The notes below the pieces were generated by a model. It did no database searches. It saw nothing but the letters and a program-made list of their open reading frames with translations, and was not told the origin of the DNA. Made by a program: the position numbers and the translations under genes. Shown here piece after piece: positions 41,607-48,788 of a stretch of DNA of 64,000 bases. Each line of letters starts with the position of its first letter. Position 1 is the stretch's first letter. Origin of the DNA: Parvibaculum sp. (lineage in GTDB: Bacteria > Pseudomonadota > Alphaproteobacteria > Parvibaculales > Parvibaculaceae); contig JAUSMV010000030.1 of the NCBI GenBank assembly GCA_030645235.1, positions 434,001-498,000 on the forward strand, given 5' to 3'.

Positions 41607-42155
41607 TCATTCGCCCGGCGGAGGCGGCGGTCCATCATCGGGGCCACGGTTTTTACGACGACGCCAATCGCGTTCGGCATTTTGCTCCATGATTTTACCG
41701 AGGCGCTGGCGCTGTGCGTCATCCATTTCGCCAAAGCCTTTGATCATCACGTCACGCATTTCGGAGCCAATGGACATTTGTGCGGCTTCCATGCGCGCAA
41801 AGCTCTCGGCCACTTTTGCCGGATCGTAGGGCGTGAGCGCGATGGCGACACCCAATGATTTGCGGGCATCGTCAATTTCGTCGAGATGGGGCCGGATCAT
41901 TTTGAACTGGCCCATCATCATTTTGCGCAAGGCGGCACGATCATCGGTGGTCATGTCTGATTTTGCGCCCTTTATATCGCCGAAGAGAAACGACAAAGGC
42001 CCGGGTCCGCCAGGTCCGCCACGCTCAAAATCAGCATGGCGCATCCACACGGAAGAGGCGATGACACCGATCAGAAACAAATTGACGACAAGCGAGACAA
42101 GCAAGGCCGGTCCGAGCCACTTGCGAGGTGCTGGTACGGGAGGTGTGTCGCTCAT
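41607..42155 (-). CDS. Periplasmic heavy-metal-sensor-like protein (CnrX/Spy type)
   Basis: The 182-residue protein has one N-terminal membrane helix (ALLVSLVVNLFLIGVIASSVW) and a helical, Met- and Arg-rich periplasmic part (IRPHLDEIDDARKSLGVAIA, EAAQMSIGSEMRDVMIKGFG) like the Metal_resist group that includes CnrX and relates to Spy/CpxP. It ends with a Pro/Gly-rich tail. The start overlaps the stop of the anti-sigma gene as TAATG. With the ECF sigma gene upstream it probably senses a metal or envelope stress (inference from CnrYXH). Confidence 0.78.
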   Translation of the reverse strand: MSDTPPVPAPRKWLGPALLVSLVVNLFLIGVIASSVWMRHADFERGGPGGPGPLSFLFGDIKGAKSDMTTDDRAALRKMMMGQFKMIRPHLDEIDDARKSLGVAIALTPYDPAKVAESFARMEAAQMSIGSEMRDVMIKGFGEMDDAQRQRLGKIMEQNAERDWRRRKNRGPDDGPPPPPGE

Positions 42156-42658
42156 TACTGCCAATCCTCAGAATAGTTATTTTCAACCAGCGCCATAGCC
42201 ACAAGCTGTTCGCCGACATCGCCTGATGCTGTTGCGGTCTGAGCTGTGCTGAGACCCATTGCCGATACGGCATTGGGTACGGTGAAGCCGAAGCTGACGC
42301 CGAGAACGATGGATGCGGCCAAGGCACCGGCAGGGAAAGCCGGTGAGCCATAGGGCCAGATTTCGGTGATGAGGGATTTCCAGAAGCTTGTCTTTTTCTG
42401 CGCGACAAAGGCCGGCAGCGCACGCGGGCGCGCGGCCATAATGCGCGAGACAAGCATATCGGACGCGGGTTCGGCCATGGGCGCGGTATCAAGCATGAGA
42501 TCGAGGTGCAAGGCGTCTGCGATGAGATCGCGCGCCTCAGCACTATCCGCGATGAAAGCCAAAGCCGCATCGCGTTCAGAAGCGGGCCAACGACGCGGGG
42601 CGGCCCCGTAGGCCTCCACGATGTCGCGCAATCGCTCAAATGTCATTTCACTCTGCAT
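42155..42658 (-). CDS. Putative anti-sigma factor, single-pass membrane protein
   Basis: The 167-residue protein has a cytoplasmic N-terminus with FERLRDIVEAYGAAPRRWPASERDAALAF, a segment I associate with alphaproteobacterial proteins encoded after ECF sigma genes, one membrane helix (about 108-130, PAGALAASIVLGVSFGFTV) and a short periplasmic tail. It lacks the ZAS zinc motif HxxxCxxC. The start was set at the ATG eight bases after AGAGG. It lies between the sigma gene (37 bases) and the sensor-like gene (one-base overlap), which is the reason for the anti-sigma call. Confidence 0.65.
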   Translation of the reverse strand: MQSEMTFERLRDIVEAYGAAPRRWPASERDAALAFIADSAEARDLIADALHLDLMLDTAPMAEPASDMLVSRIMAARPRALPAFVAQKKTSFWKSLITEIWPYGSPAFPAGALAASIVLGVSFGFTVPNAVSAMGLSTAQTATASGDVGEQLVAMALVENNYSEDWQ

Positions 42659-42695
42659 AACCATATCCTCTCGGCGGAACCCCCACCGCTCTTAT

Positions 42696-43274
42696 CTAAC
42701 GCAATACCCTGTCTCGTTCCGTCGCCAGACTGTCCCGCAAGGCGCGGCGCGCACGACCAAGCAATGATTCAACCGCCTCAACGCTGATCTCCAGCGTCTC
42801 TGCGGCCTCGATATTTGTCAGGCCCTGAAAATGCGTCAGTGTGACAGCGGCACGCTGGCGCGCGGGCAAAGCCTGCAAGGCGATTTCGACACGTTCCGAG
42901 AGCTGCTGCTGCTCCAGCATTACATCGGGGCCGGGCTCTTCGCTCATCGGTTCGGGAATGCTGTCAATGTCGTCCATCGTGTGACGGCGCAAACGATCAA
43001 GGCAGAGATTGGTCGCGACGCGGTGGAGCCATGTGGTGAATTGCGCCCGGCCCGGCTCCCAGCGCGCGGCATGGGTCCAGACGCGCAAAAAGACTTCCTG
43101 CGCCACTTCTTCCGCATCGGCCTGATTGCCCATCATGCGGCGCGCGACGGCGAGCATCCGCGGCAAATGGCGATCAACGAGCAAACGGCAAGCGGCTTCA
43201 TTGCCCGCAGCGACAAGGGCTACAAGTTCATCATCCGCCTTTGCGCTTAATGCAGTGTTGGTCGCTACACTCAA
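42696..43274 (-). CDS. ECF RNA polymerase sigma factor
   Basis: The 192-residue sigma factor has region 2 with LVDRHLPRMLAVARRMMGNQ, DAEEVAQEVFLRVWTHAARW and TTWLHRVATNLCLDRLRR, and region 4 with LPARQRAAVTLTHFQGLTNI and SVEAVESLLGRARRALRDSL. The start is uncertain: a TTG at 43274 has AAGGGG nine bases upstream and gives a normal length, while ATG at 43337 has no binding site. It heads a sigma/anti-sigma/sensor-like operon. An EF-hand gene ends 106 bp upstream on the same strand. Confidence 0.88.
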   Translation of the reverse strand: MSVATNTALSAKADDELVALVAAGNEAACRLLVDRHLPRMLAVARRMMGNQADAEEVAQEVFLRVWTHAARWEPGRAQFTTWLHRVATNLCLDRLRRHTMDDIDSIPEPMSEEPGPDVMLEQQQLSERVEIALQALPARQRAAVTLTHFQGLTNIEAAETLEISVEAVESLLGRARRALRDSLATERDRVLR

Positions 43275-43380
43275 GCGGCCATGCCCCTTTTTAAATTCGA
43301 CACCGATCACGATGCCTTTGCGGTTGTCGGCAAGCATCACCGCATCATCTGACTTAGCTGAGAGATGCGGACGCACAAGC

Positions 43381-43800
43381 CTACTCCTGTTCAGACGGCG
43401 GCGCACCATCGGCTTTACGCTTCATCATGCGCTCATAGATTTTCTGGGATACGGCTTCGTATTCAGCCTTTGAGAGTTTTCCGTCGGCATTGGTGTCAGC
43501 GCGCTTGAACATGGCATCGCCGCGTTTTTTGCGCATTTCGGCTTCGCGCTTTTCACGCTCGGCGGTGGCTTCCTCGCGGCTGATCGAGCCGTCGCCATTG
43601 GCATCGGTTTTGATGAAGCGGGCCTCAGTTGCCGCATCCCATTCGCTTTGCGAGACCTTGCCGTCCTTGTCGGTATCAAGGTTTGCTCTTGCCTCGTGAC
43701 GCGCGCCTTCAGGCGGCGCGGCATTGGCAAACACAGGCAGCGACAGTCCGATGACAATCGCTGACACGCCGAGTAAAACTTCTGCTTTAAAACCGCGCAT
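43381..43800 (-). CDS. Exported EF-hand calcium-binding protein
   Basis: The 139-residue protein has a signal peptide (MRGFKAEVLLGVSAIVIGLS, cleavage near ANA) and three EF-hand loops: DTDKDGKVSQSE, DANGDGSISREE and DTNADGKLSKAE. It should bind calcium in the periplasm. The ATG follows a strong GGGAGG; the frame continues upstream without a signal peptide and is ignored. It precedes the ECF operon on the same strand and may be cotranscribed with it. Its leader has a GC hairpin followed by T runs. Confidence 0.88.
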   Translation of the reverse strand: MRGFKAEVLLGVSAIVIGLSLPVFANAAPPEGARHEARANLDTDKDGKVSQSEWDAATEARFIKTDANGDGSISREEATAEREKREAEMRKKRGDAMFKRADTNADGKLSKAEYEAVSQKIYERMMKRKADGAPPSEQE

Positions 43801-43811
43801 GGAACCTCCCG

Positions 43812-43870
43812 AAAAAACGACAAAAGCCGGGAGCGCGTCATACGCATACATGGAGAGCCGCGCCCCCGGC
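43812..43870 (-). promoter_or_regulatory. Hairpin and T-run in the EF-hand gene leader
   Basis: On the minus strand GCCGGG and CCCGGC, then CGCGC and GCGCG after one mismatch, form a stem with a 21-base loop, followed by TTTTGTCGTTTTTT and the GGGAGG ribosome binding site. This looks like a terminator placed inside a leader, that is, an attenuator. A smaller hairpin (GCCTG, ATTAA, CAGGC at 43869-43883) overlaps its base and could compete with it. Confidence 0.45.
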
Positions 43871-43996
43871 CTGATTAACAGGCGGCTTTCCGATCCAAGG
43901 GGGGGAGGCCGGAAAAACGACTGCCTGTTTCTCATATAGTCTAACGGAGAACAGAGCATATTCCGTCGCAAAAAATATGGCGGAATCCCTGAGGCT

Positions 43997-45352
43997 TCAG
44001 CCGCGAATGGTAAGCGGCGCCGGGACCAAATGCCGCGCAGGCAACATTAACGCCGCGCCGGCGATGATATGGGCGGGCGCATGGATGAGGCGGAGCGAAA
44101 GCTCTTCGCGGATTTCTGCTTCGACATGCAACACGGTGCTGCTCGATATTGCATGCGGTTGCAAGATCGCCATGGCGAGGTTGCAGCCCAAGGCGGGCGA
44201 AAACACGGTGCTGGTGGCAAGGCCCGCGAGACCCGTCGCGTCGCGGATCGCGGTAAAGCGCAGAGGTTCGTGCCAGTCGATGGCGACAGTCGCCAGAATG
44301 TGACGCGGATCGCGCGCATGAACGCGGCGCAGCGCATCGCGTCCGGTGAAATGTTCACCTTCGAGATCGACAAGCGAGGAAAAGCCAAGCTCATAAGGTG
44401 TCATGGCGGTCTGCGGATCAATCGCGGAGAAGGCACCGATGTAATCAACGCCTGCGCGCGCGATGCCCGCTTCGACGCGTGCGATTTCACGCAAGGCAAA
44501 GCCGCCCGCCTTCACACCGAAAGACCTGCCCTTGTCGAGAAGGCGCAACCATAAAGCGGGCGCGTCATCGGGCTCGACCCAAAGCTCATAACCCAGATCG
44601 CCTGATGTACCGCTGCGGCTGACATAGACCGGCATGCCCATAAGATCGAACCAATGCGCCGTATAGGGGCGCAGATTTTCGATGCCGGACAGGCCGGCCG
44701 CGGCGAGCGCCGCGCAGGAAAGCGGGCCTTGCAGGCTGACAGCCGCAAGCGTCGCGGACACATCTTCGATGCGCACATTATGGCCGATGGCACTGTCTAG
44801 GAGCCAGGCGAGATGCGCCTCCTCGGTGACAAGGCGGAACTCCGCGGCGCCCAGGCGGAACAGCAGCCCGTCGCCGACGACATGGCCGCGATCTTCGCAG
44901 AAAACGACCGGCGTTATTTCATCGACCGAAAGCGAGACAAGATTGCCCGTCACAAGGCGGCGCAGCCATGTGAGCGCATCCGGTCCGCTGATGCGATATT
45001 TCACCAGCGGCGAAATGTCGGTCATAACGGCGCTATGACGAAGCGTCGCATATTCGTCGTCGATGCTTGTGAGCCGCTCGGCGACCGAATAGCCGTTCCA
45101 GTTGCACCAGAGATTGGTCAGGCTCTCGCTCGCCACATAGAAATGCAGCGGCGTTGTCATCACCTGACGCGAGAAAGGCGGGTCCTGATGGTTCTGCTCA
45201 AACAAAGCGGGATCGACGCGCGACATTTCATCGAGCATGGCGAGGTCGATACGGCCGACAGGTTCGGCAGGTGCAGCCGTTTCGTTTTCCGTCACCGGCA
45301 AGGGTGGCGGCTCAATGTCTGTTGATGTTGTGAGGTCTGTGTCGTCGCTCAT
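43997..45352 (-). CDS. GcvT-like aminomethyltransferase family protein
   Basis: The 451-residue protein has a Pro/Glu/Thr-rich N-terminus of about 50 residues, then the GcvT/folate-dependent methyltransferase fold: YATLRHSAVMTDISPLVKYRI, ALTWLRRLVTGNLVSL, RSGTSGDLGYELWVEP and GGFALREIARVEAGIARAGVDYI. Members move one-carbon units to tetrahydrofolate (glycine cleavage, dimethylglycine and sarcosine oxidation, DMSP demethylation). Its ATG overlaps the stop of the upstream flavoprotein gene as ATGA, so it is translationally coupled as the last gene of a three-gene operon. The exact substrate is unknown. Confidence 0.87.
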   Translation of the reverse strand: MSDDTDLTTSTDIEPPPLPVTENETAAPAEPVGRIDLAMLDEMSRVDPALFEQNHQDPPFSRQVMTTPLHFYVASESLTNLWCNWNGYSVAERLTSIDDEYATLRHSAVMTDISPLVKYRISGPDALTWLRRLVTGNLVSLSVDEITPVVFCEDRGHVVGDGLLFRLGAAEFRLVTEEAHLAWLLDSAIGHNVRIEDVSATLAAVSLQGPLSCAALAAAGLSGIENLRPYTAHWFDLMGMPVYVSRSGTSGDLGYELWVEPDDAPALWLRLLDKGRSFGVKAGGFALREIARVEAGIARAGVDYIGAFSAIDPQTAMTPYELGFSSLVDLEGEHFTGRDALRRVHARDPRHILATVAIDWHEPLRFTAIRDATGLAGLATSTVFSPALGCNLAMAILQPHAISSSTVLHVEAEIREELSLRLIHAPAHIIAGAALMLPARHLVPAPLTIRG

Positions 45353-46923
45353 GCGCGCACCCCCTCACTCAATGCAAGGCGCGCTGCATATTCACCGGGA
45401 AGACCGCAAATGCCCCCACCGGGATGGCTGCCTGCACCGCAAAGATAGAGACCACGCAGCGGTGTGGAAAAACGCGCAAGGCCCGGTGCCGGGCGCGAGG
45501 TGAGCAATTGATCAAGGCGCATGTCGCCATGATACCAACCACCATTGACGAGGCCGAACTTACGTTCGAAATCCTGTGGCAACATCAGCTCGCCTGCAAC
45601 GATGCGATCACGCAGGTCCGGCGCAAACTCCGACAGGGTTTCGATGACGTGATCGACAAGGCGGTCGCGCGAACCCTCCCAGCCACCGGTCGCCTGATAG
45701 GGCACATATTGTATGACAATGGACATGACATGCTGGCCGGGCGGCGCGAGCGGTGCGTCCGTCACACTCGGAATTGTCATTTCGAGCGGCAAGTCAGTCG
45801 CAAAACCACCATGCTTGAACGCCGCGTAAGCACCATCAAGCGAAGCGAGCGAGGGCGTGATGAGGAAGCGCGCGCCATATTCCTGCGGCGAGAGACCCTG
45901 AATGGTCGGCAATCCGTCGAGGGAGAGATTGAGTTTCGCCGTCGCGCCTGTGTCCACGATCTCGGTCAGTTGTTTGACGAGCCCTGCGTCGAGATATTTT
46001 GCACCGACCATACCGAGCATGGTCTCACGCGGATGCGCGCTTGAGAGCACCAGCGGTGCTTCATAGACATCGCCGCTTTGCGTTTCGACGCCGCGCACCA
46101 TGCCATCTACAATGAGGATGCGTTTAACGTCTGTGGCGGCGCGGATGATCACACCAAAACTGGCGGCAGCGGCAGAAAGCGCATCGGTGAAGCCACCAAG
46201 GCCGCCTTCAACGATGTGCGGGCCGTTGGATATGGAGCGCAGGCCCTTGCGCGTGATCGCATTCAAAGCCGTGCCTGCTGAATAAGGTCCCTCGCCCGTG
46301 CCGATGACAGCATCGAGCGCCAGCGCCCCTTTGAGCAAAGGCGTTTCAAATGCGTCGTCGAGCATATCGCCGATGCTGCCCGGCAATTGGCGCATCAGAT
46401 CTTCGAGCGTCTCGCTGCCGAGGCGTTCGGCCCGCCATATGAGGCGACGCAGGCGGCGCGACAATGGCTCAGGGGCTCCGGCGGGCAACATATCCTGCAG
46501 CAGCGGACCAAGGACACCCGCATAAGATTTCATCCGCGCGGCAAAACGCGGATAGGCTGCGGCATCTGCCGGACTGTGGCGGCGGAGAATGTCGAGATCG
46601 CTGCGTTTTGACGACAGCGTGATGTGGTTGAGGTCGTGATCGAGTGCAATGGTCTGCACAGTACGTTTGGCGTAGCGCAACCCGTGCCTGGCGAGTTTCA
46701 AATCTTTTTCGATACGACGCGGCAGAGCATCAAGCAGATGCGCCGCCGTTGAGACGCGATAGTCGGGCGAAACTTCTGCCGTCGTGAGCGCGCCGCCGAG
46801 ACGTGTTGAGGCTTCGAGCAGCAACACGCGGCGTCCGGCTTTTGCCAGATAGCTTGCCGCGATGAGACCGTTGTGACCTGCGCCAATAACAATCGCATCG
46901 AAATGACGGTCGGAAAGGCTCAT
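45349..46923 (-). CDS. PYROXD2/phytoene-desaturase-like FAD oxidoreductase, second of two
   Basis: The 524-residue flavoprotein begins with the FAD motif DAIVIGAGHNGLIAASYLAK and RVLLLEASTRLGGALTT, then GGLGGFTDALSAAA in the middle and LYLCGAGSHPGGGICGLPG near the C-terminus. This is the NAD(P)/FAD-dependent group with PYROXD2 and CrtI-like enzymes. No carotenoid genes are near, so pigment synthesis is unlikely. Both ends overlap its neighbours as ATGA. It is a distant paralogue of the gene upstream, with the same blocks in the same order. Confidence 0.87.
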   Translation of the reverse strand: MSLSDRHFDAIVIGAGHNGLIAASYLAKAGRRVLLLEASTRLGGALTTAEVSPDYRVSTAAHLLDALPRRIEKDLKLARHGLRYAKRTVQTIALDHDLNHITLSSKRSDLDILRRHSPADAAAYPRFAARMKSYAGVLGPLLQDMLPAGAPEPLSRRLRRLIWRAERLGSETLEDLMRQLPGSIGDMLDDAFETPLLKGALALDAVIGTGEGPYSAGTALNAITRKGLRSISNGPHIVEGGLGGFTDALSAAAASFGVIIRAATDVKRILIVDGMVRGVETQSGDVYEAPLVLSSAHPRETMLGMVGAKYLDAGLVKQLTEIVDTGATAKLNLSLDGLPTIQGLSPQEYGARFLITPSLASLDGAYAAFKHGGFATDLPLEMTIPSVTDAPLAPPGQHVMSIVIQYVPYQATGGWEGSRDRLVDHVIETLSEFAPDLRDRIVAGELMLPQDFERKFGLVNGGWYHGDMRLDQLLTSRPAPGLARFSTPLRGLYLCGAGSHPGGGICGLPGEYAARLALSEGVRA

Positions 46924-48542
46924 AGTACCGACCCTTTCCGATGAATGGGCGCATGGCCAAGCGCGACGGCGACACGCGCCGCAGCGCCCGCCCCTGCCCC
47001 GCCTGTTTCCAAAGCACCCGGATGCGCACTGCCGGAGCAGAGATAGAAATTCGCAATCGGCGTGTCATAGCCCGCAAGACCCGGCATGGGCCGGTTGAAA
47101 AACATCTGATCGAGCGTCATCTCGCCCTGCTCGAAATCACCTGCCGTCAACCCGACTTCGCTTTCGATGTCGGGCGGCACCAGCGTTTCGGTTGAGAGAA
47201 TTTTGTCTTTGAAGTCCGGACTATGCGCAGCAATTTCGGAGATCACCAGATCCGAGAGCCTATCGCGGCGCTCGTTGGACCACGGACCATCGTGCAAAAA
47301 TTCAGGCACATAATGAACGGCGACAGACATCACATGCTTGCCCTGGGGTGCAAGTGAACGATCCGTCATTGAGGGGATCAGCATTTCGACAAGCGGCAAA
47401 CGCGGCGGCAGGTGATCGCGCCAATCATCATAGGCACGTTCAAGCGACATCATCGACGTGACGAGACGCAGGCCGCCCTGCAACGCGGGACAGCCATCAG
47501 GCAGCGCGGGAAATTCCGGCATAGCATCAAGTGCGAGATTGATTTTGGCCGTGACGCCGCGCATTCGGAAACGGCTGACGCGCTCGACGAAGCCCTTGGG
47601 TAATTCATTCCACGGGAAGAGCGCTAGAAAAGTACGCTTCAAATCGAGGTCAGACAAAATAGCGTTGGCATAGACTTCTGCGCCATCGGCGAGCGCGACA
47701 CCGCGCGCTTTACCGTCACGCAGAATAACGTCGGTGACTTCGGCTTCTGTGCGCACACGTCCGCCATGCGCTTCAATGGAAGCGGCAAGGGCATTGGCGA
47801 CGGCTTCGGGACCGCCCATGGCAAGCACGGTCGCGGGTGCGCCGCCTGCCGCTCCTTCAGCCTCGCCCATGAAGGCATTCATCAGGAAGCGGGCGCTCGA
47901 CGGGGAATAGGGGCCGAGGGTTGTACCCGCCAGCGCTTTGGCTGCGAGATGCAGCTTGATGAGATCGGAGGTGAAATAACTGTCGAGGAAATCGGCCATA
48001 GGCATCGACCAGATGCGCAGGAGATCATGCATATCTTCCGACGGCTTGGCCGCGACTTTGTCGGCACCGCTCAATAGCCCGCGAAAGGCGGCCAGCGTGC
48101 GGCGCGAGGGATCACGCATGGGGTGAGCCAGCACGTCACGCAGAGCAAGATTGGCGCGGAGCATGTCGCGGCGGAAGCGCGTCCATGCGTCGGCATCTTT
48201 GACGGACAAGCGCGCCAGTTCGCGGCGATGCATCAGCCCGTCACGGTAGCTTGCATGATAGCGCCCCTCGCCCGTGAGGCTAATGCCACCATCGACGCGC
48301 ATGAGGCGGAGACCAAATTTTGTGAGTTCGAGATCAGAGACTGTATGCGCAGGCAGGCTCACTGTGCCCAATGTAAATCGCGGCATGCGGAAACCAGGGC
48401 GGATGTCATAGCCCGCCGCCGCACTGCCCAGCCGCTCGTTGCGTTCGACAAGCAATACATCGACGCCTGCGCGCGCAAGATACGCGGCAGCTGTGAGACC
48501 ATTAAGGCCCCCACCGATGACAATTGCGTCATGACGCTCCAT
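46920..48542 (-). CDS. PYROXD2/phytoene-desaturase-like FAD oxidoreductase, first of two
   Basis: The 540-residue protein starts MERHDAIVIGGGLNGLTAAA and has VLLVERNERLGSAAAGYDIRP, VLAMGGPEAVANALAASIEA, LAPQGKHVMSVAVHYVPEFL and FYLCSGSAHPGALETGGAG. In the conserved C-terminal FAD loop it reads SGSAHPGALETG where its paralogue reads GAGSHPGGGICG, so the two differ near the flavin. A Met seven residues earlier is an alternative start. It is the first gene of the three-gene operon; the promoter should lie in the 246-bp gap 48543-48788. Confidence 0.86.
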   Translation of the reverse strand: MERHDAIVIGGGLNGLTAAAYLARAGVDVLLVERNERLGSAAAGYDIRPGFRMPRFTLGTVSLPAHTVSDLELTKFGLRLMRVDGGISLTGEGRYHASYRDGLMHRRELARLSVKDADAWTRFRRDMLRANLALRDVLAHPMRDPSRRTLAAFRGLLSGADKVAAKPSEDMHDLLRIWSMPMADFLDSYFTSDLIKLHLAAKALAGTTLGPYSPSSARFLMNAFMGEAEGAAGGAPATVLAMGGPEAVANALAASIEAHGGRVRTEAEVTDVILRDGKARGVALADGAEVYANAILSDLDLKRTFLALFPWNELPKGFVERVSRFRMRGVTAKINLALDAMPEFPALPDGCPALQGGLRLVTSMMSLERAYDDWRDHLPPRLPLVEMLIPSMTDRSLAPQGKHVMSVAVHYVPEFLHDGPWSNERRDRLSDLVISEIAAHSPDFKDKILSTETLVPPDIESEVGLTAGDFEQGEMTLDQMFFNRPMPGLAGYDTPIANFYLCSGSAHPGALETGGAGAGAAARVAVALGHAPIHRKGSVL

Positions 48543-48788
48543 GCGTCTGTCCCAACTCAACATGCCGCTTGCGCGGACTCCGGGTGAAATCGTACCGCAT
48601 TGGGACGCTCACCACGAAAACAACTCAGCATTTGCGCCGGAGCAAATGTCGCGTTAACCACAAATCATCAGGCGTATGGTGCTTTTCACATCACCATAGC
48701 CATGCCGAAAATGCATGACCTATCCTGACCGGCAAGAGAGTTCTGCAATTTTTTGACCAATTTGGTGTTTGGCCATTTCCGGGTTTGG

